From positions 4,267,001 through 4,331,000 of the forward strand of contig NZ_OX352320.1 in NCBI RefSeq assembly GCF_947090785.1: 64,000 bases of DNA. The letters are read 5' to 3'. Below, in pieces: positions 1 to 9,220 of the stretch (its first letter is position 1; each line of letters starts with the position of its first letter). A model generated the notes under the pieces. That model worked only from the letters and a program-made list of their open reading frames with translations. It was not told the origin of the DNA and searched no databases. The DNA is from Rheinheimera sp. MM224. Its GTDB lineage: Bacteria > Pseudomonadota > Gammaproteobacteria > Enterobacterales > Alteromonadaceae. The position numbers were made by a program, and so were the translations under genes.

Positions 1-8
1 TGAAATTC

Positions 9-206
9 ATGCAAGCATCCATCATTGCAAAAGACATGTGGACAGCATCTGAAACAGTAACCGATCTAAGCCCTTTCGATAGAGAAAAATTAAGACAACA
101 AGCAAAAATCCAACTGATTGCACGAATCTTTGAAGAAAACAGCCAATCGAAAACTGATAGCAAAATAATGGATGCCTTAGTAGAGAGAGTGCTTAAAAAA
201 GAATAA
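9..206 (+). CDS. hypothetical 65-residue protein, possibly 5' truncated
   Basis: I do not recognise this protein. It is short, mostly helical in composition and charged, ending in a Lys-rich tail (VLKKE). The reading frame is open up to the window edge, so the ATG at 9 may be internal and the gene may begin outside the window. No convincing ribosome binding site is visible in the eight bases before it. It points towards ilvA, which ends on the opposite strand. Confidence 0.45.
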   Translation: MQASIIAKDMWTASETVTDLSPFDREKLRQQAKIQLIARIFEENSQSKTDSKIMDALVERVLKKE

Positions 207-341
207 GTAGTTGCTCCCATGCTTAAAACCTAAACAAAAAACGATTAGCGTACTAAGGTCCCGATTTCAGTACGGCCCTCGCCAGAGGCTCGGGCGTTCT
301 CCCGGCAAAGCGCAAAACTATTTGCGCTTTGAGATCCCATT
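207..341. other. intergenic stretch with a perfect hairpin
   Basis: This 135-bp gap separates the first small gene from the end of ilvA. Positions 306-316 (CAAAGCGCAAA) and 321-331 (TTTGCGCTTTG) form a perfect 11-bp stem with an ACTA loop. Neither side has a T-run, so it is not a standard intrinsic terminator, but it is well placed to end or protect the ilvGMDA transcript. A weaker pair, CGTACT and AGTACG, lies further left. I see no gene here. Confidence 0.4.
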
Positions 342-1961
342 TCACCCCGCAGTCAAAAACACCTTATAAGCCCCATTGCTGGTCACCAACCGATACTCAT
401 AACCCAAGGTATCCAGGTGTTCAGCAATTTCCGCATGATCAGCAATCTCAAAGCCAGCCAACACATCGCCAGTGGCAGCGCCGTGGTTGCGGTAGTGGAA
501 TAAGGTGATATTCCATTTTTCGCCCAGGGTGTTGAGGAAGTTCATTAACGCGCCTGGGTATTCCGGGAAGTTGAACTGGTAGACCTGCTCTTGCACTAAA
601 CGCGGTGGCATGCCGCCGACCATATGGCGTACGTGTAGTTTGGCTAGTTCATCGTCGGATAAATCCTGATAGTCGTAGCCTGCTGCGGACAAGGCCTGAT
701 TGACCTGTTGCAGCTCTTCCGCGCCGTGGCGTAGTTTGATGCCCACAAAAATATGGGCTTTGTTGTCGCTGGCGTAGCGGTAGTTAAATTCGGTGATGGC
801 GCGGCCGCCTAAGGTTTGGCAGAAACGGCGGAAGCTGCCTTTTTCTTCCGGAATAGTGACGGCAAATACCGCTTCTTTTTTCTCGCCCAGTTCGCAGCGC
901 TCCGACACATAACGCAAAGTGTCGAAGTTCAGGTTAGCGCCACTCAGTACTGCGCTGAGGTTTTGAGTTTGAGTGGCCGTTGCCGCATATTTTTTCAGGC
1001 CAGCTAAAGCCAAAGCACCAGCAGGTTCTGCTACTGCTCGTAGGTCGTCGAAGATGTCTTTGATGGCGGCACAAATTTCGTCGCTGGAGACTGTGATCAC
1101 ATCGTCGCAGTATAAATGCGCCAGTTTGAAGTTTTCTGTGCCTATACGTTTTACCGCCACACCGTCGGCAAATAACCCTACTCTGTCTAATGTGACAGGC
1201 TCACCTGCGTCCATTGCGGCTTTTAAGCAGGCGGCGTCGTCAGGCTCTACCCCTATAACTTTAACGCCTGGCATTACGGCTTTGATATACACCGCCATAC
1301 CGGCCAATAAGCCACCGCCGCCGACCGGAATAAATACCGCATCCAGTTTGTTATGTTGGCTTAACAGCTCTTTGGCGACTGTGCCCTGGCCTGCGATCAC
1401 GTCGGCATCGTCAAAAGGTGGAATATAAGTGGCGCCCTGAGTTTGGGATAACTCAATGGCAAACTTATTGGCTTCGTCAAAGGCGGTGCCGTGCAGCAGT
1501 ACTTTGCCGCCAAGGGCTTTGACTGCTGCGACCTTAATTTCCGGCGTGGTGATAGGCATCACAATAGTGGCGTGCAGGCCCAGTTTGCTGGCGGATAAAG
1601 CCACGCCTTGGGCATGATTGCCTGCCGAAGCACAGACAACATTTCCACCTGGGTTTTGCTCACGCACTTTATGTAGTTTATGAAAAGCGCCACGCAGCTT
1701 AAAAGAATACACAGGCTGCATATCTTCACGTTTTAACAGCACATGCTGGCCAATACGCTGGCTGAGTTTTGGCATAGCCTGCAGCGGGGTTTCTATCGCC
1801 GCCTGATACACGGGCGACAATAAAATTTCCCGCAAATACTGCTGCATCAGAGCTGGGTTTGGTGCCGGGCGCTGCCAGTCGGCTGCAGTTTTGCCTTGCT
1901 GTTTTACAGCGTCTTTAACAGAGTTTTGCACAGCACTCAGCTCTTTATTCACGGCATTCAT
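342..1961 (-). CDS. ilvA: threonine ammonia-lyase, biosynthetic (IlvA)
   Basis: IlvA deaminates L-threonine to 2-oxobutanoate using pyridoxal phosphate, the committed step to isoleucine. The 539-residue protein is slightly longer than the roughly 514-residue enterobacterial enzyme. The PLP lysine is in SFKLRG at about residue 88, and the glycine-rich phosphate loop GGGGLLAG is near 215-222. The last 190 residues form the two ACT-like regulatory domains that give isoleucine feedback inhibition in this family. The start overlaps the ilvD stop by four bases, so translation is probably coupled. It is the last gene of ilvGMDA. No ilvE lies in the operon. Confidence 0.97.
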   Translation of the reverse strand: MNAVNKELSAVQNSVKDAVKQQGKTAADWQRPAPNPALMQQYLREILLSPVYQAAIETPLQAMPKLSQRIGQHVLLKREDMQPVYSFKLRGAFHKLHKVREQNPGGNVVCASAGNHAQGVALSASKLGLHATIVMPITTPEIKVAAVKALGGKVLLHGTAFDEANKFAIELSQTQGATYIPPFDDADVIAGQGTVAKELLSQHNKLDAVFIPVGGGGLLAGMAVYIKAVMPGVKVIGVEPDDAACLKAAMDAGEPVTLDRVGLFADGVAVKRIGTENFKLAHLYCDDVITVSSDEICAAIKDIFDDLRAVAEPAGALALAGLKKYAATATQTQNLSAVLSGANLNFDTLRYVSERCELGEKKEAVFAVTIPEEKGSFRRFCQTLGGRAITEFNYRYASDNKAHIFVGIKLRHGAEELQQVNQALSAAGYDYQDLSDDELAKLHVRHMVGGMPPRLVQEQVYQFNFPEYPGALMNFLNTLGEKWNITLFHYRNHGAATGDVLAGFEIADHAEIAEHLDTLGYEYRLVTSNGAYKVFLTAG

Positions 1962-3811
1962 AGGTCTTCCAATTTACTCAAATCACGTACTGCGCCTTTA
2001 TCAGCACTGCTTGCCAGCATGGCATAGGCTTTTAACGCTGGGCTGACGGAGCGTACGCGATCAACAGGTTTCCAGGCCAGCTTGCCTTTAGCTTCCATAG
2101 CGGCGCGGCGCTCTGCCAATACGGCATCACTCACACCAATGGCGATGCTGCGGTTTGGAATATCAATGGCGATGGCGTCACCTTCTTCGACCAGACCAAT
2201 AGCGCCGCCGCTGGCAGCTTCTGGCGATACATGGCCTATAGATAAACCCGAAGTACCGCCCGAGAAACGGCCGTCTGTGATTAAAGCGCAGGCTTTGCCT
2301 AAACCCATCGACTTTAAGTAGCTGGTTGGATACAACATTTCCTGCATGCCTGGGCCGCCTTTTGGCCCTTCGTAGCGGATGATGACTACGTCACCTGCAA
2401 CAATTTTGCCTGCCAGAATGGCTTCTACAGAGCTGTCCTGGCTTTCAAAAATACGGGCGCGGCCGTTAAACACCAGGTTTTCTTTTTCTACACCAGCGGT
2501 TTTAACAATACAGCCGTTGGGCGCTATGTTGCCGTACAGCACGGCCAAACCGCCGTCTTGTGAATAAGCGTTTTCTTTGCTTCTGATACAACCTTCAGCG
2601 CGGTCGTCGTCCAGCGTTGGGTAACGGCAACTTTGCGAAAAGGCCTGAGTGGTACGGATGCCGGCAGGGCCGGCGCGGAAGAAATCCAGCACCTGTTGAT
2701 CTTTAGTTAAGGTGATATCAAAGCGGTTGATCACATCGCCTAAAGAGCTGCCTGCCACATGAGGTGTGTCCGGGTTGAGTAAACCGGCGCGCAGCAACTC
2801 GCCTAATATCGCAATCACACCACCGGCGCGGTGTACGTCTTCCATATGGTATTTTTGCGTGCTCGGCGCCACTTTGGATAAATGCGGCACAATGCGTGAT
2901 AAACGGTCGATGTCGCTCATGCCAAAATCGACTTCGGCTTCAATAGCGGCGGCCAATAAATGCAGCACTGTATTGGTAGAACCGCCCATGGCGATATCCA
3001 GCATCATGGCGTTTTCGAAGGCGGTTTTATTGGCGATATTACGTGGCAATGCGCTGGCGTCGTTGTTTTTATACCAGCGGTTGCATAAGTCCATAATGCG
3101 CGCACCAGCACTGATAAACAGCGCTTTACGGTCGCTATGAGTCGCCAGCATAGAGCCATTGCCCGGTTGGCCTAAACCTAAAGCTTCAACTAAGCAGTTC
3201 ATTGAGTTGGCGGTAAACATACCAGAGCAAGAGCCACAGGTTGGGCAGGCGCTACGTTCAATTTTTGCGCTGTCTTCATCGCTAACATTAGGGTTAGCTG
3301 CCGACACCATAGCGTCGACTAAATCCAGCTTGATAATTTGGTCCGACAGTTTGGTTTTGCCCGCTTCCATAGGGCCACCAGACACAAAAATGGCTGGAAT
3401 ATTTAAGCGAAGAGCCGCCATTAACATGCCTGGGGTGATTTTGTCGCAGTTGGAAATACAGACCATAGCGTCAGCGCAGTGACCGTTGACCATATATTCC
3501 ACCGAATCGGCGATGATTTCGCGTGACGGCAGGCTGTACAGCATACCGCCGTGGCCCATGGCGATGCCGTCGTCTATGGCGATGGTATTAAATTCTTTAG
3601 CGATACCACCTGCTTCTTCAATAGCTTCAGCCACCAGCTTGCCTAAATCGCGCAAATGCACATGGCCAGGTACAAACTGAGTGAAGGAGTTCACGACGGC
3701 AATAATAGGTTTACCAAAGTCGGTATCTTTTACTCCTGTGGCACGCCATAAAGCACGGGCTCCCGCCATATTGCGGCCTTCAGTAGTGGTTGCAGATCTT
3801 AACTTAGGCAT
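1958..3811 (-). CDS. ilvD: dihydroxy-acid dehydratase (IlvD)
   Basis: IlvD dehydrates 2,3-dihydroxy-isovalerate and its methylvalerate homologue, the third common step of valine and isoleucine synthesis. At 617 residues it matches the usual family length. The iron-sulfur cluster cysteines are visible in CISNCDK near residue 122 and in [11 protein letters not shown] near residue 195. The C-terminal catalytic region has GRFSGGTSG. It overlaps ilvA by four bases. A 227-bp gap holding a dispersed repeat separates it from ilvM upstream, so its expression depends on transcription through that repeat or on a promoter there. Confidence 0.97.
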   Translation of the reverse strand: MPKLRSATTTEGRNMAGARALWRATGVKDTDFGKPIIAVVNSFTQFVPGHVHLRDLGKLVAEAIEEAGGIAKEFNTIAIDDGIAMGHGGMLYSLPSREIIADSVEYMVNGHCADAMVCISNCDKITPGMLMAALRLNIPAIFVSGGPMEAGKTKLSDQIIKLDLVDAMVSAANPNVSDEDSAKIERSACPTCGSCSGMFTANSMNCLVEALGLGQPGNGSMLATHSDRKALFISAGARIMDLCNRWYKNNDASALPRNIANKTAFENAMMLDIAMGGSTNTVLHLLAAAIEAEVDFGMSDIDRLSRIVPHLSKVAPSTQKYHMEDVHRAGGVIAILGELLRAGLLNPDTPHVAGSSLGDVINRFDITLTKDQQVLDFFRAGPAGIRTTQAFSQSCRYPTLDDDRAEGCIRSKENAYSQDGGLAVLYGNIAPNGCIVKTAGVEKENLVFNGRARIFESQDSSVEAILAGKIVAGDVVIIRYEGPKGGPGMQEMLYPTSYLKSMGLGKACALITDGRFSGGTSGLSIGHVSPEAASGGAIGLVEEGDAIAIDIPNRSIAIGVSDAVLAERRAAMEAKGKLAWKPVDRVRSVSPALKAYAMLASSADKGAVRDLSKLEDL

Positions 3812-3838
3812 GGTTTTGTTGCTCCGATTTATTTAGTT

Positions 3839-3958
3839 CCCCTGCGTACTTGGAACCGCAGCGTTGTTGACTTCGCTCCTCGCCCCAGTCACATAGACTG
3901 CTATGCTCCTGGGGTCTCGCTCGCTTGTCGCCTAGCTGCAATCCCAATTACTTTGGGG
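3839..3958 (-). repeat. dispersed 120-bp hairpin repeat (ilvM-ilvD intergenic copy)
   Basis: Read on the minus strand, this block matches the copy at 54970-55091 closely, and the tandem array at 52561-53060 more loosely. Shared landmarks in order are CCCCAAAGTAATTGG, TTGCAGC, AGGCGACAAG, GAGACCCCAGGAGCATAG, CTATGTGACTGGGGCGAG, GTCAACAA, GCTGCGG and AAGTACGCAGGGG. The centre folds as CCCCAG and CTGGGG outside CATAG and CTATG, with GAG and TGA facing each other as an internal loop. It sits inside the ilvGMDA transcription unit and therefore would be transcribed. The rest of the 3812-4038 gap shows nothing recognisable. Confidence 0.85.
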
Positions 3959-4038
3959 TATCTCTAGCTTGTTTAATGTTTAGCTCTGCCATTTGATATT
4001 TGACGCAGAGCTTATTAATTTGTCTTAAGTTTAGCGGC

Positions 4039-4308
4039 TTAAGCCCGCATTGAACCTGCTTCGGCTTGTGTTAGTTCAGACTCAACACAATCCAGATACT
4101 CGATATCGTATAACTTGTTTAACTGATTGGTCAGCAGGCTGATAGGTTTGTCGCTGACGATAGACAAAGTCACCAGTAAGCCACTGAAATCGGCCATTGG
4201 TTTCATTTCCATACCGGCCACTTCAAAGCCACGGTAACGGGTGACCTGCAATAACCGCTCTAATACCACAGGTTGGTTTTTAGTCTGGATGGTTAGTACA
4301 TGGTTCAT
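4039..4308 (-). CDS. ilvM: acetolactate synthase II small regulatory subunit (IlvM)
   Basis: IlvM is the regulatory subunit that partners IlvG in acetohydroxyacid synthase II. The 89-residue length matches the family (87 in Escherichia coli). A single ACT domain covers residues 3 to about 75, beginning [19 protein letters not shown] and followed by a GFEVAGMEM segment typical of IlvM. Its ATG overlaps the ilvG stop by four bases (ATGA), which indicates translational coupling and balanced subunit synthesis. A repeat follows before ilvD. Confidence 0.93.
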   Translation of the reverse strand: MNHVLTIQTKNQPVVLERLLQVTRYRGFEVAGMEMKPMADFSGLLVTLSIVSDKPISLLTNQLNKLYDIEYLDCVESELTQAEAGSMRA

Positions 4309-5975
4309 TGTGCTTTCTCCGTTAACATATCCTGATTGGCTGCTCCTGGCGGTACTAAGGGCCAGACGTTGTCTGTTTCATCTATTCGAACGTGTAATAA
4401 GTATGGGCCTGGCCAGGTAAACATGGCTTCCAGCGCTGGTAACACTTCATCTTTGCGGCTGATGCTGTGACCTGGAATGGCAAAAGCAGCAGCTAAAGAG
4501 ACAAAATCCGGGTTGTCGGATAAATCGGTTTCGCTGTAGCGTTCGTTAAAAAACAGCTCCTGCCATTGTTTCACCATGCCTAAACGCTGGTTATCGACAA
4601 TGACAATCTTCACCGGCAGGCGGAAACGCTTGATGGTGCCCAGTTCCTGCACATTCATCATAAAAGAGCCGTCGCCGCTGACTGTCACTACCGTATCTTT
4701 TGGTCGGGCCAACTGCGCACCTATGGCCGCAGGCAAACCAAAGCCCATAGTGCCTAAACCACCACTGCTTAAATGATTACGCGGATGACTAAAACTCATA
4801 TGCTGCGCCACCCACATTTGATGTTGGCCTACGTCACAACAGACCACGGCGTTATCCGGCAACCGTTCGCTTAACTGTTTCAGCATTAAAGGCGCAAAAA
4901 TACGCTCACCCGGATGGTCATAACGCCAGCCGTGTTGTTGTTTCATAGCCAAACAATGTTTTAACCAGTCTTCGCAGTGAGTGGGTACTGACATCGCAGG
5001 CAACAACTCGCGCAAATCCCCTATCATGGCGCACTCAGCGCGGCGTAATTTGTGCAGCTCGGCCGGATCGATGTCGATATGAATAACCTTGGCATCCGGT
5101 GCAAAAGCGGCCAGTTTGCCTGTGACGCGGTCATCAAAACGAGCACCTAAACAGATTAATAAATCGCATTGCTGTACCGCATGATTAGCGGCCTGAGTGC
5201 CGTGCATACCTAACATACCCAGGTAATAGGCATTAGATGGCGGCACTGTGCCCATGGCTTTTAAGGTGGTGACCGAAGGCATAGGGCTAGTGGCTAAAAA
5301 GTCTTGCAGCTGCGCTACTGCATCTGCCATATGCACACCACCGCCTATGTAGGCGATTGGGCGCTTGGCGTTTTGGATTAATAAGCGCGCCTGCTCTAAA
5401 GCTGCAGCTGGCAAAAACTGCTGCTGGGAAGTTGCGGTATCTTCAACTAAACGTGGCTTAAACTGCACTTCGGCCAGTTGCACGTCTTTAGGAATATCCA
5501 CCAACACAGGGCCCGGGCGGCCTGACATCGCCAATTCAAAAGCTTCGTTTAAGGTGTGTTCCAGTTCAGTTACGTCTGTCACCATAAAGCTGTGTTTGGT
5601 CACAGCCAGGCTTAAACCTAAAACGTCGACTTCCTGAAAAGCATCTGTGCCCATCACGGCTTGTGATACCTGACCTGTGATGGCCACTAAAGGCACTGAA
5701 TCTAATAAAGCGTCGGCTAAGGAGGTGATCAGGTTAGTCGCACCTGGGCCTGAGGTGGCCATACAAACGCCAACTTTGCCTGAACTGCGGGCATAACCTA
5801 TGGCAGAAAAAGCCCCACCCTGTTCATGACGGCACAGGTAGTGTTTGACCTTGCTCTGATACAGCGCGTCGTAGATTGGCATAATAGCTCCGCCAGGATA
5901 GCCGAAGATATGTTCGACTCCCTTTTGCTCTAGCAGCTTGATAACCAGTTCAGCGCCTTTCATTATGTATCCCAT
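4305..5975 (-). CDS. ilvG: acetolactate synthase II large catalytic subunit (IlvG)
   Basis: IlvG condenses two pyruvates, or pyruvate with 2-oxobutanoate, to acetolactate or acetohydroxybutyrate using thiamine diphosphate, FAD and Mg2+. The 556-residue protein has the N-terminal pyrimidine-binding domain ([12 protein letters not shown] near 20, catalytic Glu in HEQGG near 50), a central FAD domain and a C-terminal ThDP domain with GDGSFMMN near 440. The partner gene ilvM overlaps it directly, which identifies isozyme II rather than IlvB or IlvI. It is first in the operon behind a leader peptide and attenuator. The frame is intact, unlike the frameshifted ilvG of E. coli K-12. Confidence 0.96.
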   Translation of the reverse strand: MGYIMKGAELVIKLLEQKGVEHIFGYPGGAIMPIYDALYQSKVKHYLCRHEQGGAFSAIGYARSSGKVGVCMATSGPGATNLITSLADALLDSVPLVAITGQVSQAVMGTDAFQEVDVLGLSLAVTKHSFMVTDVTELEHTLNEAFELAMSGRPGPVLVDIPKDVQLAEVQFKPRLVEDTATSQQQFLPAAALEQARLLIQNAKRPIAYIGGGVHMADAVAQLQDFLATSPMPSVTTLKAMGTVPPSNAYYLGMLGMHGTQAANHAVQQCDLLICLGARFDDRVTGKLAAFAPDAKVIHIDIDPAELHKLRRAECAMIGDLRELLPAMSVPTHCEDWLKHCLAMKQQHGWRYDHPGERIFAPLMLKQLSERLPDNAVVCCDVGQHQMWVAQHMSFSHPRNHLSSGGLGTMGFGLPAAIGAQLARPKDTVVTVSGDGSFMMNVQELGTIKRFRLPVKIVIVDNQRLGMVKQWQELFFNERYSETDLSDNPDFVSLAAAFAIPGHSISRKDEVLPALEAMFTWPGPYLLHVRIDETDNVWPLVPPGAANQDMLTEKAQ

Positions 5976-6033
5976 CCTTTTCTATCGTTTGTTTGTCAGT
6001 ACAACAAAACCTGTTTCGAAATTTCCGGGGACC

Positions 6034-6076
6034 TTAAAACACAAAACCCCCGGACCTTTCGGTGCGGGGGTTTTGT
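6034..6076 (-). terminator. ilv operon attenuator (intrinsic terminator)
   Basis: On the minus strand ACAAAACCCCCGCACC pairs with GGTCCGGGGGTTTTGT, with one C/C mismatch, across a GAAA tetraloop. The stem runs into a T-rich tail (TTTTGTGTTTT). It lies between the ilv leader peptide and ilvG. The GCGGGGG near the end of the leader cistron (6114-6120) is complementary to CCCCCGC in the ascending arm (6064-6070), so it can act as an antiterminator. This is the classic layout for ribosome-mediated attenuation. Confidence 0.9.
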
Positions 6077-6094
6077 TGAGAATTTTTTTGCTGC

Positions 6095-6181
6095 TTAAAA
6101 TTCCAAACGCGAGCCCCCGCAGTGACTAATCACCACGATTACGAGGACCACAATAATGTTCAGAATAGAAGCTAAACGCAT
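6095..6181 (-). CDS. ilv operon leader peptide (28 residues)
   Basis: A 28-codon frame starts ATG at 6181 and stops TAA at 6095. The peptide begins MRLAS, runs through ILNIIVVLVIVVI and ends SHCGGSRLEF. Twelve of residues 6 to 18 are Ile, Val or Leu, the three amino acids made by the operon. It lies just ahead of a GC-rich terminator, and its last third encodes the antiterminator strand. The predicted mechanism is that a ribosome stalled on Ile, Val or Leu codons frees the leader to pair with the terminator arm, so ilvGMDA is transcribed. The Shine-Dalgarno sequence is weak (AAAGAG about 13 bases upstream). Confidence 0.88.
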   Translation of the reverse strand: MRLASILNIIVVLVIVVISHCGGSRLEF

Positions 6182-6260
6182 TTTTTAATTTTAACTCTTT
6201 GGTTAAGTATTTTTACTTCGGCGGTGTTTTTACGTTAGATGCCGAAAATTTATGCCTATA

Positions 6261-6289
6261 GAAATAGCCGTCTACACATCTTTAGTCAA
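6261..6289 (-). promoter_or_regulatory. candidate ilv promoter with a MetJ-like tandem box
   Basis: On the minus strand TTGACT (6284-6289) and TATTTC (6261-6266) are 17 bases apart, giving a good -35 and a weak -10 about 80 bases upstream of the leader peptide. Between them lie AGATGTGT and AGACGGCT (6281-6266), matching tandem MetJ boxes (AGACGTCT twice) at 6/8 and 7/8. The promoter is plausible. The operator reading is speculative, because a 13/16 match is expected by chance about once in a few windows of this size. Confidence 0.4.
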
Positions 6290-6429
6290 CAACTATTTTT
6301 GCTTTTGCCCAATTTTTGTAAAAAAATTACAAAAGCTGCATTTTTAGGCAGAATAGCTTTCAGTCTCTGGACTGAACGACCAGACAAAGCCAGACTCTTA
6401 GTGTTAACCACCCTATTTTATTGAGTTTC

Positions 6430-6723
6430 ATGGATCAATTAGAGCTGTTTGATTTACCCAATCCTTGTATTGGGGTCTGCGAAAACAACAGCAGAGGTTA
6501 TTGCCTCGGCTGCTTGCGCTCGCGTGACGAACGCTTTAACTGGCATAACAAGCCTGTGGCTGAACGCTCACATATTCTGAAGTTACTGGAACAACGCAGG
6601 GCAAGGCGTGATGCCAAACTGGCGCAGCTGGCTGCAGAAAAAGCTGCTCAGCAAAAGCTGGATTTGGGTGATGCTCCAGCTGTGGACGACAGTATTCCTA
6701 TTATCTGGGATTTAGAGTTATAG
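6430..6723 (+). CDS. DUF1289 family protein
   Basis: This 97-residue protein carries the DUF1289 signature near its N-terminus: NPCIGVC, then YCLGCLRS and a WH pair (NWHNK). The conserved cysteines suggest a small metal-binding or redox module, but the biochemical role of the family is unknown to me. The C-terminal half is an Arg/Lys/Ala-rich helix. I chose the ATG at 6430. An in-frame TTG at 6421 would add three residues without a better ribosome binding site. It ends six bases from the convergent gene at 6729. Confidence 0.85.
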   Translation: MDQLELFDLPNPCIGVCENNSRGYCLGCLRSRDERFNWHNKPVAERSHILKLLEQRRARRDAKLAQLAAEKAAQQKLDLGDAPAVDDSIPIIWDLEL

Positions 6724-6728
6724 CGGGC

Positions 6729-7274
6729 TCACACCCGCGCTGTAGGCACATTAGCGCAGTTATTGCGCGGTCTTTGCCAATTCTCGGTGACAATCTGCTC
6801 GGACTGTTTGACCAGCTCACCGCCAATAAACTCGTACACCATAGCCAGATAGGCATAACCTATGGTTTCGTCTGAGCCTTCGTCGGTCAGGCAATGTTTA
6901 TAGTCTTTGTCGGTTAATGGCACTTTAATAGCACCAGTAAACCAGTTGGCTTTTAACGGGTACTGTTTTTCGCTGAATAGCAATTTTGGATCTATGCTGG
7001 CGGTCGTAGTTTTACAATCACTTTGCAACAAGGTATTTAAAAACAACTGCTGACCTTTTAATTCCCACACACCTTTATAACCACGCTGCTCTGCTTCACA
7101 TTGCTGCTGGTTTTGCAGTTTCAGGCGAATTTCATCAGCAGCATAGAGCTTTTCCAAAGGGCTGCTGTCGACGTCATGCGGGACACCATCCACAATAAAC
7201 TGATCAGGCATATGGATAGCAGCATGGGTTACAGTGCTGAACCACAACAACAGACTGATGCAAAAATAGCGCAT
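6729..7274 (-). CDS. hypothetical secreted protein, 181 residues
   Basis: I do not recognise this family. The N-terminus is a clear Sec signal peptide (MRYFCISLLLWFSTVTHA), probably cut after THA, so the mature protein should be periplasmic. It has four cysteines (QQQC, SDC, KHC, NNC), which could form two disulfides, and no membrane segment. The ribosome binding site AAGGAG lies just before the ATG at 7274. It converges on the DUF1289 gene and is separate from the LysR gene at its other side. Confidence 0.75.
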   Translation of the reverse strand: MRYFCISLLLWFSTVTHAAIHMPDQFIVDGVPHDVDSSPLEKLYAADEIRLKLQNQQQCEAEQRGYKGVWELKGQQLFLNTLLQSDCKTTTASIDPKLLFSEKQYPLKANWFTGAIKVPLTDKDYKHCLTDEGSDETIGYAYLAMVYEFIGGELVKQSEQIVTENWQRPRNNCANVPTARV

Positions 7275-7355
7275 TGAAGCTCCTTAGTTATGGTTGGTGA
7301 AGATTGGCGCCGGATAAGCAGACTAGCACGTTTAGCATCAGCAATGATGCACTCT

Positions 7356-8255
7356 TTAGTTGTAGTCTGAATTCATCACTGCTTGCAACCAATCAATAAA
7401 AACTTTTAGCCTGCGGCTTAATTGCCGTCGATGTGCATACAACACAGAAACCGGCATGGCCGCCGCCTGATACTCTGGCAATACTTTCACCAGTCTGCCT
7501 TGTTTCACCAACTGACGAACCCCCACTTCAGGCACCTGAATAATGCCTAACCCTGCCAGACAAGCTGCGGTATAAGCTTCAGCATTATTAACAGTCACAG
7601 CACCTGACATAGGCCAGAATTTGGTTTTGCCATCCTGCTGATATTCAAAGCCATCGGGCTTACCTGAAAGCTGCTGACTGTAAAACACTAAGTTGTGACT
7701 GCTTAAATCGTCCAGAGTTTCAGGTAAACCAAATTTATCCAGATAAGAGGGGCTGACGCAGTTCACTTGCCTGAATTGAGACAATGGCCGCGCTATTAAA
7801 CTACTGCTACTTAGCTGACCTACCCGAATGACAGCATCAAAGCCTTCAGCTATTAAATCGACCCGCCTGTCGGTGCTGCTCAATTGAATATGTAACTGCG
7901 GATGCTGGGCTAAAAAATCAGGCAAAGCCGGGATCACAGCTTCACGGGCCAGGCCCGTTGGCATATCAATACGCAACACGCCTTTGAGCTGTTCAGGCTG
8001 TTGCTGGAATAGCTGCTGCAGCTCATCAAAGTCGGCCAGCAGTTCAACACAACGCTGGTAATAGTTATTGCCATCCTGAGTGAGTTCAACCCGTCTGGTG
8101 GTGCGGTTTAACAACCTTATATTTAGTTGAGTTTCCAGCTGCTGCACAGCTTCTGACACTGAAGTTTTTGGTAAACCCAATTGTTCAGCGGTACGGACAA
8201 AACTACCCAGTTCGGCCACCCGTTGGAAAATTTGCATCTGCTGAATTCTGTCCAT
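7356..8255 (-). CDS. LysR family transcriptional regulator
   Basis: This 299-residue protein has the N-terminal winged helix-turn-helix of LysR regulators (residues 1-60, with FVRTAEQLGLPKTSVSEAVQ as the recognition region) followed by a periplasmic-binding-protein-like effector domain from about 90. It belongs to the large group resembling DhcR/AaeR-type regulators of oxidoreductase genes. It is transcribed divergently from a short-chain dehydrogenase 133 bp away, so that gene is its likely target. The effector is unknown. The shared intergenic region holds CGAAAT and ATTTCG twelve bases apart (8283-8306), a possible operator half-site pair. Confidence 0.93.
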   Translation of the reverse strand: MDRIQQMQIFQRVAELGSFVRTAEQLGLPKTSVSEAVQQLETQLNIRLLNRTTRRVELTQDGNNYYQRCVELLADFDELQQLFQQQPEQLKGVLRIDMPTGLAREAVIPALPDFLAQHPQLHIQLSSTDRRVDLIAEGFDAVIRVGQLSSSSLIARPLSQFRQVNCVSPSYLDKFGLPETLDDLSSHNLVFYSQQLSGKPDGFEYQQDGKTKFWPMSGAVTVNNAEAYTAACLAGLGIIQVPEVGVRQLVKQGRLVKVLPEYQAAAMPVSVLYAHRRQLSRRLKVFIDWLQAVMNSDYN

Positions 8256-8388
8256 GCCTTGATCTTCCTCGCCGCAACTATCCGAAATTTACGAACAGTG
8301 ATTTCGTTTTTGCATTATTTATCCGAATTAATTCAAACAATACACTGCAGTTGTTGAATTAGCCAAACATAAACAAGGGGTACATCAC
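8256..8388. promoter_or_regulatory. divergent LysR/SDR control region
   Basis: This is the 133-bp region between two divergent genes, where a LysR regulator normally binds. It is AT-rich. It contains the inverted pair CGAAAT-N12-ATTTCG (8283-8306) and a palindromic GAATTAATTC (8325-8334). The dehydrogenase has a good ribosome binding site (AAGGGG). I cannot choose one promoter with confidence. Confidence 0.4.
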
Positions 8389-9147
8389 ATGAGTCAGAAA
8401 ATCGCTTTAATTACAGGTGCCAGCCGTGGTTTAGGTAAAAATGCCGCCTTAGCTTTGGCCAAAGCCGGTGTGGATTTAATTATTACTTACCACAGCAAAG
8501 CTGACGAAGCGGCTGCTGTAGTGGCAGAAGCCCAGTGGTTAGGCCGCAAAGCAGTAGCCATTCAGCTCGATACTGGCGATGTATCGTCTTTTGCTAACTT
8601 TTCAAAGCAATTAGCTACTCATTTGCAGCAAACATGGCAACGTGATCAGTTTAACTTTTTAGTAAACAATGCAGGTTTTGGTGCTCACGCCCCGCTGAGT
8701 GAAACCACTGAGCAGCAATTTGATGCACTGATGAATGTACATTTTAAAGGGGTGTTTTTCTTAACTCAGCAGCTGTTACCACAAATGGCTGATGGCGGCA
8801 GTATTCTGAATTATTCATCAGGTTTAACCCGTTTTGCCTTACCAGGTTATGGCGCTTATGCCGCGATGAAAGGAGCTGTTGAAGTGTTAAGTCGCTATCT
8901 GGCGTTGGAATCCGGTGCCCGTGGTATCAGGGTAAATACGCTGGCACCTGGCGCTATTGAAACTGATTTTGGTGGTGGTACAGTGCGCGATAATGCCGAC
9001 ATTAATCACTACATTGCATCACAAACGGCATTGGGCCGGGTCGGTTTGCCTGATGATATTGGTGGTGTAGTACAGATGCTCTTGTCAGAACAAAGTGGCT
9101 GGATTAATGGTCAGCGTATTGAAGTCTCGGGCGGAATTCATCTGTAA
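8389..9147 (+). CDS. SDR family NAD(P)-dependent oxidoreductase
   Basis: This is a classical short-chain dehydrogenase/reductase of 252 residues. The cofactor motif TGASRGLG is at 10-17, NNAG near 94 stabilises the central sheet, and the catalytic Ser and YxxxK are in NYSSG and YGAYAAMKG. The C-terminus has the usual NGQRIEVSGG. Substrate cannot be read from the sequence; relatives are often annotated as 3-oxoacyl-ACP reductase-like. It lies divergent from a LysR regulator that probably controls it, and a strong terminator follows directly. Confidence 0.93.
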   Translation: MSQKIALITGASRGLGKNAALALAKAGVDLIITYHSKADEAAAVVAEAQWLGRKAVAIQLDTGDVSSFANFSKQLATHLQQTWQRDQFNFLVNNAGFGAHAPLSETTEQQFDALMNVHFKGVFFLTQQLLPQMADGGSILNYSSGLTRFALPGYGAYAAMKGAVEVLSRYLALESGARGIRVNTLAPGAIETDFGGGTVRDNADINHYIASQTALGRVGLPDDIGGVVQMLLSEQSGWINGQRIEVSGGIHL

Positions 9148-9148
9148 G

Positions 9149-9184
9149 ACGAAGAGGCCCAGTCAGGGCCTCTTCGTTATTTTG
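9149..9184 (+). terminator. intrinsic terminator after the SDR gene
   Basis: A perfect 12-bp stem, ACGAAGAGGCCC with GGGCCTCTTCGT, closes on an AGTCA loop two bases past the dehydrogenase stop. It is followed by TATTTT. This should separate the dehydrogenase from the histidine kinase downstream. Confidence 0.9.
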
Positions 9185-9220
9185 CAGTTTTGACCACGGG
9201 ATTGATTGCACAGACCAAAG

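Noticed and set aside
3812..4038. Insertion sequence between ilvM and ilvD
   Set aside because: No transposase frame is present. The block is a short non-coding hairpin repeat found elsewhere in the window.
6239..6424. 61-codon plus-strand frame upstream of the DUF1289 gene
   Set aside because: It lies over the ilv promoter, shows no domain, and has an AT-rich composition typical of a control region.
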